Assembly (NCBI RefSeq): GCF_014641495.1
Contig: NZ_BMHV01000017.1
Coordinates: forward strand, 1-64,000
Direction of reading: 5' to 3'
Length of the DNA: 64,000 nucleotides
Source: Terasakiella brassicae
GTDB taxonomy: Bacteria > Pseudomonadota > Alphaproteobacteria > Rhodospirillales > Terasakiellaceae
A model generated the notes under the pieces. The model was not told the DNA's origin. It saw nothing but the letters and a program-made list of their open reading frames with translations, and ran no database searches. The position numbers and the translations under genes were made by a program. This document shows positions 52,293 through 61,812 of the stretch, piece by piece. Numbering within the stretch: the first letter of the stretch is position 1; each line of letters begins with the position of its first letter.

Positions 52293-54362
52293 ATGACGAC
52301 GTTTTTTGCGATGCGTAGCTTGCGCGCATGCTTGCTTGTTTCAAGCGCTTTTGTAATTTGTTCAAATTCTGTTTTTGCTCAAAGCAATATTACGCTGGAA
52401 GAAGTGACTGTTACCGGTACACGTGAGGCTCAGCCAAAAGCAGAAGTTTCCACGACGATTTCATCTGTTGGTGAAGAAGAAATTCAAAATATCAAGCCAC
52501 AGCACCCAACAGAAGTTATTGGTCGTGTTGCCGGCGCGCATGCCGCTATTACCGGGGGGGAGGGGCATACGATGGCTATTCGTCAGCCCATTTCGACCAG
52601 TCCGGTATATCTTTATCTAGAAGATGGTATTCCGACACGATCAACCGGTTTTTTTAACCATAATGCACTTTACGAAATCAACGTTCCGCAATCCGGTGGT
52701 GTCGAGATTTCTAAAGGGCCGGGCTCATCCTTACAGGGCAGTGATGCCATCGGTGGTGTCATCAATGTTTTGACGCGCGATCCTTCGTTGGAAGAAGAGA
52801 TGAATATGTCTCTGGAATATGGGTCTTTCGGTTTTATGCGTGGCCTGATTGATTACGGCAATAGCTGGGAAAATGATGGTCTGCGTGCCTCGGCCAATAT
52901 GACTCATACGGATGGTTGGCGCGATTCAACAGCTTATGATCGTCAAGCAACAACCGTTCGCTGGGATCACTTTGTTGATGATGCCTCTAGTGTAAAAACA
53001 ATTTTTTCAGCATCCAATATTGATCAGGAAACTGCAGGGTCCTCACGCTTAAACCGACAAGACTATGAAAATAGTCCGACAACGAACTACACGCCGATTT
53101 CATTTCGCAAAGTGAAAGCACTGCGTTTTTCCAGTGCGTATGAAACGGAAACAGTGGATAGCTTGACGTCTTTGACAGGTTATCTGCGTTGGAACGAAAT
53201 GGAGATGTTGCCAAACTGGAGCTTGGGTTATGATCCGGTTATTTATAAAACGGGGCATAGTTCTGTCGGTTTGATGAGCAAATATCGTAAAGACTTTGAA
53301 CCGATGCGCACCCGTCTTGTTGTTGGTGCCGATCTGGATTACAGCCCTGGACAGCGTGATGAGTCAAAGGTGACGCGCACGAAAGTGGGGAACATATACA
53401 CCAGCTATACGGTCGGGGATCAAATTTATGATTATGATGCAACATTTATGTCCGCTTCCCCATATGCGCATTTGGAAACGTCACCAACCGATAAATTGCG
53501 CGTGAGCGGTGGCTTACGCCTTGATGCCATCCGTTATGAGTATGACAACCATTTAAGTGTAGTGACAGTGGGGAATTGGCGTCGCCATGATGACAATACG
53601 GTTAACTTCCTGCATTTGAGCCCAAAAGCGGGTTTAACATACGAATTTTCACCTGAACTTAACGGGTTTGCCTCTTACAAGCATGCCTTTAGAGCACCAT
53701 CGGAAGGTAACTTGTTTAGATCCGGTAAGGCTGCAGATTCCATCCATCTGGATCCTGTGAAAGTCGATAGCTATGAAATGGGGGTGCGCGGGAAACCCAC
53801 ACAAGACTTGAGTTATGAATTGTCTGTTTATTACATGAGTAAACAAGATGACATCTTAACCTATAACGATGGGGTGAACCGATATCAAACCAATGCCGGT
53901 GAAACTTTGCACAAAGGGATTGAAGCGAGTATTGGGTACCGCTTGACAGAGGAATGGAAATTCAATCTGGCTTCCTCGTATGCGAAACATACCTATGAAA
54001 AATGGATGCCGTCTACAACCGTAGATTATTCCGGTAAAGAGATGACATCTGCACCGCGTTGGATTAATAACGCGACCTTAAACTATACGCCGCGTCTTTT
54101 GCCTGAATTGAACCTAGAAATTGAATGGGTCAATTTGGGGGAATATTGGATGGATGAAGCCAATACGACAAAATATGAAGGTCACCATCTGTTTAATTTA
54201 CGCGGTGCCTATAAAGTAACTGAAAACTTTAATGTTTTTGGCAAGGTGATGAACTTGACGGATCGTCGTTATGCAACGGCGGCCTCGTTAAACGGTACAA
54301 CGGAAGAATTTGCACCGGGCTTACCTTTATCTGCGTTTCTGGGTATCGAGGTTAAATTCTAA
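52293..54362 (+). CDS. TonB-dependent outer-membrane receptor
   Basis: A 689-aa receptor. I start at the ATG of MTTFFAMRSLRAC because a signal peptide follows (through SVFAQ). The TonB box is in LEEVTVTGTRE, the plug domain spans about residues 30-160 (GVEISKGPGSSLQGSDAIGG), and the beta-barrel ends in a C-terminal Phe (LGIEVKF). The ligand is not shown. The neighbouring DUF2946 points to copper; the adjacent lanthanide-type alcohol oxidation locus points to a LutH-like lanthanide receptor. Confidence 0.85.
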   Translation: MTTFFAMRSLRACLLVSSAFVICSNSVFAQSNITLEEVTVTGTREAQPKAEVSTTISSVGEEEIQNIKPQHPTEVIGRVAGAHAAITGGEGHTMAIRQPISTSPVYLYLEDGIPTRSTGFFNHNALYEINVPQSGGVEISKGPGSSLQGSDAIGGVINVLTRDPSLEEEMNMSLEYGSFGFMRGLIDYGNSWENDGLRASANMTHTDGWRDSTAYDRQATTVRWDHFVDDASSVKTIFSASNIDQETAGSSRLNRQDYENSPTTNYTPISFRKVKALRFSSAYETETVDSLTSLTGYLRWNEMEMLPNWSLGYDPVIYKTGHSSVGLMSKYRKDFEPMRTRLVVGADLDYSPGQRDESKVTRTKVGNIYTSYTVGDQIYDYDATFMSASPYAHLETSPTDKLRVSGGLRLDAIRYEYDNHLSVVTVGNWRRHDDNTVNFLHLSPKAGLTYEFSPELNGFASYKHAFRAPSEGNLFRSGKAADSIHLDPVKVDSYEMGVRGKPTQDLSYELSVYYMSKQDDILTYNDGVNRYQTNAGETLHKGIEASIGYRLTEEWKFNLASSYAKHTYEKWMPSTTVDYSGKEMTSAPRWINNATLNYTPRLLPELNLEIEWVNLGEYWMDEANTTKYEGHHLFNLRGAYKVTENFNVFGKVMNLTDRRYATAASLNGTTEEFAPGLPLSAFLGIEVKF

Positions 54363-55618
54363 TGTTGCGCAAATTGATATTTGCCGTGCTTTTCTTGTTG
54401 TTAGGGATGTCTGTTGAGACAGCTTTGGCCGCAAGTGGGGCGCATCAACATGGTGGAGGAGGGCAAGAGCCCTCCTTCAACCACTGTTTAAAACCGGAAA
54501 ATTCTCCGTCTTTATTGTGTGCAAATGTGCCTACCCCCCACATCGCACCGGATGGCTCACTTTGGCTTATATGGACAGAACATGGGCATGTTTATGTCGG
54601 GCATCGCAAAAATCCCGCAAGTGGTAGTTTTGAAAAAATTTCCCGCATTACAAAACAAGCGCGTCAACTGGATATAAATGGGGAAAGTCGTCCCAAAATT
54701 GCCGTTGGACCCCAAGGGGACGTGTACCTCACCTTTACTGCAAAAGGGGAGAAAAAATATACAGGCGTGGTCTATTTTGCGCAGTCCCAAGATGGGGGCA
54801 ATAGTTTTTCCGTCCCGCGAAAGATCAGTGATGAGGAACGTCCCAGTAGTCAACGTTTTGCGACATTAGGTGTGAATAAACAGGGACGGATTCATATCGC
54901 TTGGCTGGATAAACGAGATTTGTTTACCGCCAAGAAGGCGAAAAATAACTATAGCGGTTCTGCGATGTATTATGCCTTTTCGGATGACCGTGGAAACAGT
55001 TTTTCCGCCAATAAAAAGGGCATGGATCACAGTTGTGAATGTTGCCGAACAGCGATGGATTATGATTTGGACGATAATCCTGTGATCATATGGCGTCATA
55101 TTTTCGGTAAGAATTTCAGAGACCATGCCATGTTAAAAATCAAGGCAGATGGAACGCCGGAAAAAATGGAACGGATCAGCGAAGATGATTGGGCGATTGA
55201 CGGGTGTCCCCATCATGGACCAGACCTTTCGATCTCTGCATCCGGTATGCGTCATGTGGTCTGGTTTACCGATGCGGATAAACGATCAGGCCTGTTTTAT
55301 GCCCATCAACAAAAACAAGGCGGGATGTTTTCTGCACCAATGGGGTTTGGCAATCCAGACAATCAAGCCGCTCACCCTCAGGTTCTTTCGGTTGATGAGA
55401 TTTTATATATCGTATGGAAAGAATTTGATGGGGAGAAAAGCAGCGTCCTTTTGATCCAATCAAATGATGAAGGACAAAGCTGGTCTGCACCGATACCCGT
55501 CGCAACAACAAAGGGCGCATCGGATCATCCCTTCCTGATTAAAGATGATAAGGGGCTGTATCTTTCGTGGGCAACAGCCTTTGAAGGATGGCAACTCTTT
55601 ACGCTTGCACAAAGATAG
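54362..55618 (+). CDS. Secreted BNR/sialidase-like beta-propeller protein
   Basis: A 418-aa protein with a signal peptide (through ALAAS), a His/Gly-rich start (SGAHQHGGGGQEP) and Asp-box repeats (QSQDGGNSFSVPR, SDDRGNSFSANK, SNDEGQSWSAP). It has an unusual CECC motif (DHSCECCRTAMDYD, about residue 225) and HHGPDLS that could bind metal. Its start overlaps the receptor stop. No glycosidase catalytic set was identified, so a binding role in uptake is more likely. Confidence 0.7.
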   Translation: MLRKLIFAVLFLLLGMSVETALAASGAHQHGGGGQEPSFNHCLKPENSPSLLCANVPTPHIAPDGSLWLIWTEHGHVYVGHRKNPASGSFEKISRITKQARQLDINGESRPKIAVGPQGDVYLTFTAKGEKKYTGVVYFAQSQDGGNSFSVPRKISDEERPSSQRFATLGVNKQGRIHIAWLDKRDLFTAKKAKNNYSGSAMYYAFSDDRGNSFSANKKGMDHSCECCRTAMDYDLDDNPVIIWRHIFGKNFRDHAMLKIKADGTPEKMERISEDDWAIDGCPHHGPDLSISASGMRHVVWFTDADKRSGLFYAHQQKQGGMFSAPMGFGNPDNQAAHPQVLSVDEILYIVWKEFDGEKSSVLLIQSNDEGQSWSAPIPVATTKGASDHPFLIKDDKGLYLSWATAFEGWQLFTLAQR

Positions 55619-55628
55619 GAAGGGGAAG

Positions 55629-56117
55629 ATGAAAAAACAGATTATTCTCCTTTTTTTATTTTGTGTTTTTGTTCTGGGCGGGCGTGTAAGTGCTGCTGAT
55701 ACACAGGAACATGCCTTTGATGAGACAAGCTTTCAGGAAATTTTGCATAAGGAAAAGGGACGTCCTCTCATCGTGAATTTCTGGTCATATGATTGCGTGC
55801 CCTGTCTGGCGGAAATGGCCGAGTTTGATCATTTTACACAACAACATGATGATGTGAAGTTGACATTGGTGTCCACAGATCCGTGGGATCAAATGAAACG
55901 TATCCGCCGAACCTTGGCAAAATATGGGCCACAAAGGTTCGAATCCTGGGTGTTTGCGCATGCATTTGTTGAAAAAATTCGTTTCAGTGTGGATCGCAAG
56001 TGGCGAGGGCAATTGCCGCGGACTTATCTTGTCGACCCCGATGGAACGCGACATAGCCTGACAGGGGCGGTAGATGGGGATCGCCTCGATCAATGGTATA
56101 AAGGGTTTTCAAAATGA
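55629..56117 (+). CDS. Periplasmic thioredoxin-like protein (TlpA family)
   Basis: A 162-aa protein starting at the ATG after GGAAGGGGAAG. Signal peptide, then a redoxin fold with SYDCVPCLAE (CxxC, with Tyr in place of the usual Trp). The cis-Pro is in RGQLPRTYLVDPDG. It may reduce disulfides, such as the CECC site of the propeller encoded before it. The stop overlaps the tonB-like start. Confidence 0.75.
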   Translation: MKKQIILLFLFCVFVLGGRVSAADTQEHAFDETSFQEILHKEKGRPLIVNFWSYDCVPCLAEMAEFDHFTQQHDDVKLTLVSTDPWDQMKRIRRTLAKYGPQRFESWVFAHAFVEKIRFSVDRKWRGQLPRTYLVDPDGTRHSLTGAVDGDRLDQWYKGFSK

Positions 56118-56851
56118 CGGCCGTGGCAACTTATCCGTCGTTTATGACACATGAGTTTCGGTTGCCACTTGCATCGTTCTTGGCTCTTTTAGGACATGTC
56201 TTGGTCTTGGGTGCCCTGTATTTCATCCCAAAACCAGAGATACAGGCACCCGTGCCGTTAAGCGGTTTCGAAATGGTGGAATTACCGTCACCAACTGTTA
56301 TGCCTGATGTGCCCGTTGATCAGCCAATGGAAATGCCACCTGAACCGGAAAAGACAGTGGCAATGGAACCGGAGGTGCCGGATGAAATTGTCGTGGAGAA
56401 AAATATTGAGAAGGTTGCAGAACCGGTTGCGCGGGTTAAGGTGATGGTCTTGAAAAAGCCAACCCCGCCAAAAGTTGCTCGTCTTCCTCAAAAGCCCGCT
56501 CAACAACCTGTAGAGAAAAAACATCCGGTTAAAATACAGGAGGTGTCGGCTCCGGCCTTGTCGTACATCCCGCCGAATGCGCATGTTTCTTATCTTCGTA
56601 ATCCAAAACCATTTTATCCCCGCATGGCACGCAAAAGAGGGATGGAAGGCATTGTCCTGCTGTCTGTTTCTGTGAGCGCTAAAGGATTGGTATCTGCTTT
56701 ATCAATTAAAAAATCTTCAGGGTTTGCTTTGTTGGATAATGCCGCAAAAGAAACCGTCAAAAAATGGAAATTTCAGCCCGCGCAAAAGGGGTTGAAGGCC
56801 GTCAATGCTGTTGTCGATGTTCCTATTCGCTTCTCATTGAACGCAAAATGA
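56114..56851 (+). CDS. tonB: TonB energy-transducing protein
   Basis: A 245-aa protein: one N-terminal membrane anchor (about residues 18-35), a Pro/Glu/Lys-rich linker (MPPEPEKTVAMEPEVPDE) and a C-terminal TonB domain (PFYPRMARKRGMEGIVLLSV, WKFQPAQKG). It carries proton-motive energy from ExbB-ExbD to the receptor at 52293. The gene set is self-contained in one operon. Confidence 0.88.
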   Translation: MTAVATYPSFMTHEFRLPLASFLALLGHVLVLGALYFIPKPEIQAPVPLSGFEMVELPSPTVMPDVPVDQPMEMPPEPEKTVAMEPEVPDEIVVEKNIEKVAEPVARVKVMVLKKPTPPKVARLPQKPAQQPVEKKHPVKIQEVSAPALSYIPPNAHVSYLRNPKPFYPRMARKRGMEGIVLLSVSVSAKGLVSALSIKKSSGFALLDNAAKETVKKWKFQPAQKGLKAVNAVVDVPIRFSLNAK

Positions 56852-56865
56852 AAGGAAGTTTCTAA

Positions 56866-57486
56866 ATGTCTGGAACTGATATGTCCTGGTTTGCCTGGTG
56901 GAGCGAGGCCGACTGGATTATTCGTAGCGTTTTTATAATATTGGTCCTGTTGTCATTGGCGAGTTGGACAATGATGATCCAGAAGGTTTTTCAATTTAAA
57001 AATATTTCGAAATTTGAAAGGCTTGTCCGCCAATATCTTTTGGGGTCAAACTCCCCCCGGACCCTTGTTTTACATCATCCGGTGCATGTGCCCTCTGTTC
57101 ATCTAGCGGAAGAACTCCCCGATCATGCGGAGCTGTCGGAATTGAATGAATTTGCGGGGCAAATTTTACGAGAGAAAAAACTGGATTTGGAAAGCGGGCT
57201 GACTTTGTTGGCAACAATTGGTAATTCGGCCCCCTTTATCGGGTTGTTTGGCACGGTCTGGGGGATCATGCACGCTTTGCAAGCCTTGGGTGGTGTTGAA
57301 CAGATTTCGATGGATATGATTGCGGGCCCCGTTGCCGAAGCATTGGTGGCGACCGCTGTGGGGTTAATGGCTGCTATTCCTGCGGTCATTGGCTATAACT
57401 TCTTACTTCGCAAACTGCGCCGATTAAATGCCTTGATTGATGGCAATGCGGTTCGGATCGTAAATCATTGGGGCAGGGGAGATTGA
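56866..57486 (+). CDS. exbB: ExbB biopolymer transport protein
   Basis: A 206-aa MotA/TolQ/ExbB proton-channel protein with three membrane spans (about residues 15-37, 110-132 and 150-175). It contains LATIGNSAPFIGLFGTVWGI and GPVAEALVATAVGLMAAIPA, both diagnostic. It follows tonB by 14 bases and ends one base before exbD. Confidence 0.9.
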   Translation: MSGTDMSWFAWWSEADWIIRSVFIILVLLSLASWTMMIQKVFQFKNISKFERLVRQYLLGSNSPRTLVLHHPVHVPSVHLAEELPDHAELSELNEFAGQILREKKLDLESGLTLLATIGNSAPFIGLFGTVWGIMHALQALGGVEQISMDMIAGPVAEALVATAVGLMAAIPAVIGYNFLLRKLRRLNALIDGNAVRIVNHWGRGD

Positions 57487-57487
57487 T

Positions 57488-57901
57488 ATGGCACTTGGTG
57501 GAAATGGATCAGACCCAGATCAGCCTCTCTCCGAAATCAATGTAACTCCTTTGGTTGATGTCATGCTGGTGTTGTTGGTTATCTTTATTGTGGCTGCACC
57601 CATTATGTCGCAGGCGTTAAGAGTGAATTTACCCAAGGCCAATGGTACCCCGGAAAATGAACCAATTGTCGCTTCATTGATTGTCAGAACCAATAACCAG
57701 TTTGAATTGGATGGGGTGATCTATCACAAAGCTGACCTTTTAAATGCCCTTAAGGCTGTTAAGGAAAGCAAAGGAGAGAAAATGGTTGTTCAATTGGGCG
57801 CAGATGCCGATCTACCTTATCAATTGGTCGCAGATGCGCTTTCTGAATTGAAAAAAGCTGATATATCCAGAATATCATTTGCCACCGCCTCGCCTAATTA
57901 A
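57488..57901 (+). CDS. exbD: ExbD biopolymer transport protein
   Basis: A 137-aa protein with one membrane span containing the proton-carrying Asp (EINVTPLVDVMLVLLVIF) and a periplasmic domain with VVQLGADADLPYQLVADAL. It completes the ExbB-ExbD-TonB motor and is the last gene of the operon. Confidence 0.92.
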   Translation: MALGGNGSDPDQPLSEINVTPLVDVMLVLLVIFIVAAPIMSQALRVNLPKANGTPENEPIVASLIVRTNNQFELDGVIYHKADLLNALKAVKESKGEKMVVQLGADADLPYQLVADALSELKKADISRISFATASPN

Positions 57902-57904
57902 ACC

Positions 57905-57961
57905 TAGAGTAAATCCCGAGTAATCTGTTTTAGATCGCGACGATGCATTTGCGTAAAATCA
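57905..57961 (+). repeat. 57-bp repeat, copy 1
   Basis: This block, with core AATCTGTTTTAGAT and GCATTTGCGTAAAATCA, recurs in inverted orientation at 60591-60647 with about five differences. It lies between exbD and the kinase gene. The two copies flank the two-component system and its PepSY gene. Confidence 0.8.
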
Positions 57962-58059
57962 AGCTAAGGGGGGCGTAAAATCAACCTTCGGCTTGAAACG
58001 GATTGACTATATTCTGGCAGGATTGGCTCTGGCTTACAGGTGTGGTTTGTTCTTGTAAC

Positions 58060-59391
58060 TCACAAGGCTTGAGGGAGTGTGATTTTAACGCCCAGCCCGC
58101 CAAGGTCCGAGTTAAAAAAGTCAAGCTGCCCGCCATAGAGGTCAACGATCTCGGACGCGATATGCAAGCCTAATCCTGTGCCCGGTTTTGTTTCATCCAG
58201 CCGAAGCCCTCTTTTGACAAGATTATTCATCTGTTCAAGGGGGACACCGGGGCCATCATCCTCTATCTGGATGAGAACTTGCCCCGCCTGACATGTACCG
58301 GAGATGGAAATTTTGTTCTTTGCCCACTTACAGGCATTCTCCATAAGGTTTCCGAACAATTCTTCCATATCCTGTGGATCCGCACGGATAATCACGCCGT
58401 CCAAACCCGACAGGCTAATCTTTAAACTCGATTGGTTAAAGAGTTTTTCCAGTGAAAACTTGAGGTCTTTTGCAACGTCACCAAGGCTCGTTTTTGTTCC
58501 CAACAAGCGGGAAGATCCTGCAATTCGCGCCTTGTTCAGGTAACGGGAAATGCTATCAGTTGCGCTGTTCAGGTGTTTCCTGATCAATTTGCCTTTTGCA
58601 CCGGGAATGTCCTTTGTTTCATTCATCAAAACGGCAATCGGGTTTTTTAGGGAATGGGCCAGATTACCGACCTGAGTTCGCGCCCGTTCAAGTAACGTAA
58701 AATTATAATCCAACAGGGTATTGAGCTCGGATGCCAAAGGTTGAACTTCCAAAGGGAAGTCCTGTGGCATTTTGTCCAAATTACCGGATCGGATCAAAGC
58801 GAGTGATTGTGTCAGGCGCTTCAGGGGTAACAGGCCATATTTGATTTGTAAAAAAACCATCCCCACAAGAAAACAGCTCAAGACCGATAAAACCAGCACA
58901 ATATTGCTCAAAAAGGTGCGAATATCGTCTTCCATATCACTGATAGGACCGGCCACGACGAAAATGAAAATGCTGGTGCTTCTGGGCAAGGCGATCTGAC
59001 GGCTATAAAGCCGAAGCTCCTTACCGGACGGCCCGTTTGTATGCAGGAAGGTATCGGTTTTTTGATCCTTGGGAAAGACCGATGCCATTAACAATGAACT
59101 TGATTGATGTATCACCGAACCATTTTCAAGTATTTCCCAATACCATCCTGAATGCGGCCGATTAAAGCGCGGGTCAGACGGTGACCATGTTAAATCCAGA
59201 CGACCGTTTGCCGAAATATCGCTGGCAGCCACCAGTTCTTCCAGATGATCGCTCAACTGGTTGTCAAATCTCTTTTCGATATGGCCTTCAAAAAGGGATA
59301 CGATCAAAAATCCGGTTAACACGAGACTGGCAACCGTCCAGATCAGGGATGACAAAATCAGACGGAGTTGTAAAGACGATTTAAACATCAT
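58060..59391 (-). CDS. Sensor histidine kinase (QseC-like, PepSY-linked)
   Basis: A 443-aa membrane kinase: two spans (about residues 8-30 and 160-182) around a periplasmic sensor, HAMP, a HisKA box (VGNLAHSLKNPIAVLMNE) and a HATPase (LMENACKWAKN, DDGPGVP, GTGLGLHIASE). HSLKNP replaces the common HELRTP, as in several PhoQ-like kinases. Overlaps the response regulator gene by ATGA. Confidence 0.82.
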   Translation of the reverse strand: MMFKSSLQLRLILSSLIWTVASLVLTGFLIVSLFEGHIEKRFDNQLSDHLEELVAASDISANGRLDLTWSPSDPRFNRPHSGWYWEILENGSVIHQSSSLLMASVFPKDQKTDTFLHTNGPSGKELRLYSRQIALPRSTSIFIFVVAGPISDMEDDIRTFLSNIVLVLSVLSCFLVGMVFLQIKYGLLPLKRLTQSLALIRSGNLDKMPQDFPLEVQPLASELNTLLDYNFTLLERARTQVGNLAHSLKNPIAVLMNETKDIPGAKGKLIRKHLNSATDSISRYLNKARIAGSSRLLGTKTSLGDVAKDLKFSLEKLFNQSSLKISLSGLDGVIIRADPQDMEELFGNLMENACKWAKNKISISGTCQAGQVLIQIEDDGPGVPLEQMNNLVKRGLRLDETKPGTGLGLHIASEIVDLYGGQLDFFNSDLGGLGVKITLPQAL

Positions 59392-60050
59392 TCATTCGCC
59401 GTCAACTGATATCCCCGGCCACGATATGTGCGAATACAGGACGCCCCAAGCTTGTTTCTAAGCTTATTAATCAAGACTTCAATGGTATTTGAATCTCGGT
59501 CTCCATCATATTCATAAATATGTTCGGTGAGTTCAGTTTTTGAAATCACGGCTTCCGGGTGATGCATAAAATAGGACAGCAGCCTATATTCCATCGAGGT
59601 AAGCGACAGGGTTTCGTTTTTTAGAAAAGCTTTCCCACTGGTTGTATCCAGTTTGATTTCACCACATTCAAGAACCGGATTGCTTTGTCCGGCACCGCGA
59701 CGTACCAACGCCTCAACCCTTGCCAGCATCTCTTCCATTTCAAACGGTTTTGCAAGATAATCGTCAGCCCCGGTCCTTAATCCAATGACCTTTTCGCGCC
59801 ATGTATCACGGGCTGATAAAATCAAAACAGGTATTGTACGGCCACTTTTACGCCAGCTTTCCAGAACGTTTAGACCGCTCATTACAGGTAACCCCAGATC
59901 AAGAATGACCATGTCATAGGCTTCCGTGTCACCCAGAAAGTGACCTTCTTCCCCATCATAGGCATTGTCAACCGCATAGCCTGCGTCACGCAATGCCGAA
60001 CTGACCTGACGGGCAATTTCCTGATCGTCTTCAACAACAAGAACTTTCAT
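59388..60050 (-). CDS. OmpR-family response regulator
   Basis: A 220-aa regulator with receiver (DMVILDLGLPVMSG; Lys in AKPFEMEE) and winged helix (TSMEYRLLSYFMHH, SNTIEVLINKLRNKLG, IRTYRGRGYQL). It is paired with the kinase gene and follows a PepSY gene by 29 bases, so the PepSY protein may be part of the sensing unit. Confidence 0.85.
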   Translation of the reverse strand: MKVLVVEDDQEIARQVSSALRDAGYAVDNAYDGEEGHFLGDTEAYDMVILDLGLPVMSGLNVLESWRKSGRTIPVLILSARDTWREKVIGLRTGADDYLAKPFEMEEMLARVEALVRRGAGQSNPVLECGEIKLDTTSGKAFLKNETLSLTSMEYRLLSYFMHHPEAVISKTELTEHIYEYDGDRDSNTIEVLINKLRNKLGASCIRTYRGRGYQLTANE

Positions 60051-60079
60051 TACGTCTGCCCCCTTTTTTTTGTGACAAA

Positions 60080-60412
60080 TTATTTGCGATGATCTTTTTT
60101 TTGTTTTCCCTTTTCGACTTTTACAATCTCAAGGGATTTTGCGTCATATTCTATTTCCATCACAACACCGTCTTCGCGCAAAAGCTTGGTTTCATAAACC
60201 CATCCCGATGGTGCATCATCTTCGTCATCCAGTTTGATTTTAAGGATATGTCCGGGAAACTCGGATTGTACTTTTTTTAGTAAAACCTCGACAGAAACGA
60301 TCTGTCCGGATTTTAACAATTCGATTGCCGTCTGTCTGTCATCGTCTGCCTGTGCAACGCAAAAGATTGAAAAAACCGCCAGTATGCCAAGCGGATAAAG
60401 TAAAAATTTCAT
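60080..60412 (-). CDS. Secreted PepSY-domain protein
   Basis: A 110-aa protein: signal peptide (through CVAQA), then one PepSY domain (QTAIELLKSGQIVSVEVLL, VYETKLLREDGVVMEIEYD). PepSY domains are periplasmic inhibitory or binding modules, common with QseBC-like two-component systems and b-type cytochromes. First gene of the PepSY-regulator-kinase unit. Confidence 0.75.
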   Translation of the reverse strand: MKFLLYPLGILAVFSIFCVAQADDDRQTAIELLKSGQIVSVEVLLKKVQSEFPGHILKIKLDDEDDAPSGWVYETKLLREDGVVMEIEYDAKSLEIVKVEKGKQKKDHRK

Positions 60413-60590
60413 CGTCTTCTCAACTTCGCAATTAAGGGTGAAAAGTTCCGTTCAACATACAGTTTCGAACCTTAACGCCAGCTTAAAACACCCTTCAGTC
60501 TGCGACAAGGTATGATCCGTTAGAGTGTTGTTCATCGACATTTAGAGCATGTCCCTTTTAATTTGACTCATGTGTCATGCCCTAAGTTAT

Positions 60591-60647
60591 TGATTTTACG
60601 CAAATGCATCATCGCAATCTAAAACAGATTGCTCGGGATTTGCCCTA
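60591..60647 (-). repeat. 57-bp repeat, copy 2 (inverted)
   Basis: The reverse complement matches 57905-57961 at about 52 of 57 positions. It lies in the divergent gap 60413-60667, 20 bases before the second PepSY gene, so it may also carry that gene's promoter. Confidence 0.8.
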
Positions 60648-60667
60648 ACATATGAAGGAAACACACC

Positions 60668-61171
60668 ATGAAACCGATGATCCGCAATTCCATGATCGCC
60701 GCTCTCGCTTTGGCCGCCCTGAGCACTCAGGCTTATTCATCCGAGAATGTGCCAACCTATAAAAGCGATACTCTGACATCTTTCAAAACGGTCATTGAAC
60801 TCGTTCAAAAACAAGGATACGGCGACATTTACGAAATTGAAAGCGAATACGGTTTTATCAAAGCCAAGGTTCGCAACGCAAATGGTGACCGTATCAAGCT
60901 TGCCATCGTCCCGGAAACACAAGTCGTTAAAGTTCTGGAAAAGAAACACAAGAAAAACAAAACACAATATGCAGGCATACCCGCGCACATCTCGCTGGAT
61001 CAGGCCTTAAATATTCTTGGCGAACAAGGTTATACCACTATCGAGGAAATCGGACTTGAGAAAGGCCGTTACGAGGTGGAAATCAGAGATCAAAATGGTC
61101 AAAAACAGGAGATTATCCTTGATGCCCAGACCGGTCAGGTTCTGTCGCAGTGGAACACTTTTTTTCGCTAA
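60668..61171 (+). CDS. Secreted protein with two PepSY domains
   Basis: A 167-aa protein: signal peptide (through TQAYS) and two PepSY repeats (about 30-95, VIELVQKQGYGDIYEIESEY; and 105-165, ALNILGEQGYTTIEEIGLEK). Divergent from the one-domain PepSY gene and followed by a b561-type cytochrome gene, a pairing seen in other proteobacteria. GAAGGAAACACACC precedes the ATG. Confidence 0.75.
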   Translation: MKPMIRNSMIAALALAALSTQAYSSENVPTYKSDTLTSFKTVIELVQKQGYGDIYEIESEYGFIKAKVRNANGDRIKLAIVPETQVVKVLEKKHKKNKTQYAGIPAHISLDQALNILGEQGYTTIEEIGLEKGRYEVEIRDQNGQKQEIILDAQTGQVLSQWNTFFR

Positions 61172-61180
61172 GTATCAAAT

Positions 61181-61212
61181 GATCAGGTTGTAAGGGAGCT
61201 TGCAACCTGATC
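61181..61212 (+). other. Intercistronic hairpin between PepSY and cytochrome b561
   Basis: GATCAGGTTGTAAG, GGAG, CTTGCAACCTGATC forms a 14-base stem with one mismatch. No T-run follows, so it may stabilise the upstream mRNA or separate expression of the two genes rather than terminate fully. Confidence 0.55.
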
Positions 61213-61239
61213 CCAACATTCTGACCGGAGAATTTTACA

Positions 61240-61812
61240 ATGCAATATGATCGACTGACCCGACTTTTCCATATGCTGATTGCCTTTGGGATCACAACAC
61301 AAATGATGCTGACGCTGATGATGGTCCACCCCAAACCCGGCAGAGAGGCCAACATTTTTTATAATGCCCACGAATATCTGGGAGCCTTCCTGCTTGGTGT
61401 ATTGATTTTGAACTGGGGTTGGACTTTTGTTCGACAGGGACCCATATCACTCGGCCACCTGTTTCCGTGGTTTTCAAAAAAACGTCTTTCGGCTTTAAAG
61501 GACGATATCCTCACGCATATAACCTATTTGTTCCGCCTTAAACTGCCATCAACGGATGAACCATCGCCTTTGGCCGGTTCCATTCAGGGATTGGGGCTTG
61601 TTATTGCGACTGCTCTGGCCATTACGGGAACCCTTATTCTGGTATACGCCGACCCAAACCAAAAAATGACCGGCTGGTTGCATGATGTAAAGGAAATCCA
61701 TGAGGCCTTTGGCCCCTTGATGTGGACTTATCTGGGCATTCATGTTGGCGCAGGTATGTTACACCAGATTTTGGGACATAAAACTATTCAGACCATGTTT
61801 GGTTCTGTCTGA
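61240..61812 (+). CDS. Cytochrome b561-type membrane protein
   Basis: A 190-aa four-helix membrane protein with His residues placed for two b haems (RLFHMLIAFG, NAHEYLGAFLLG, WLHDVKEIHEAFG, YLGIHVGAGMLHQIL). This is the bacterial b561/CybB family, which moves electrons between quinol and periplasmic acceptors. Probably linked to the PepSY protein encoded upstream. Confidence 0.82.
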   Translation: MQYDRLTRLFHMLIAFGITTQMMLTLMMVHPKPGREANIFYNAHEYLGAFLLGVLILNWGWTFVRQGPISLGHLFPWFSKKRLSALKDDILTHITYLFRLKLPSTDEPSPLAGSIQGLGLVIATALAITGTLILVYADPNQKMTGWLHDVKEIHEAFGPLMWTYLGIHVGAGMLHQILGHKTIQTMFGSV

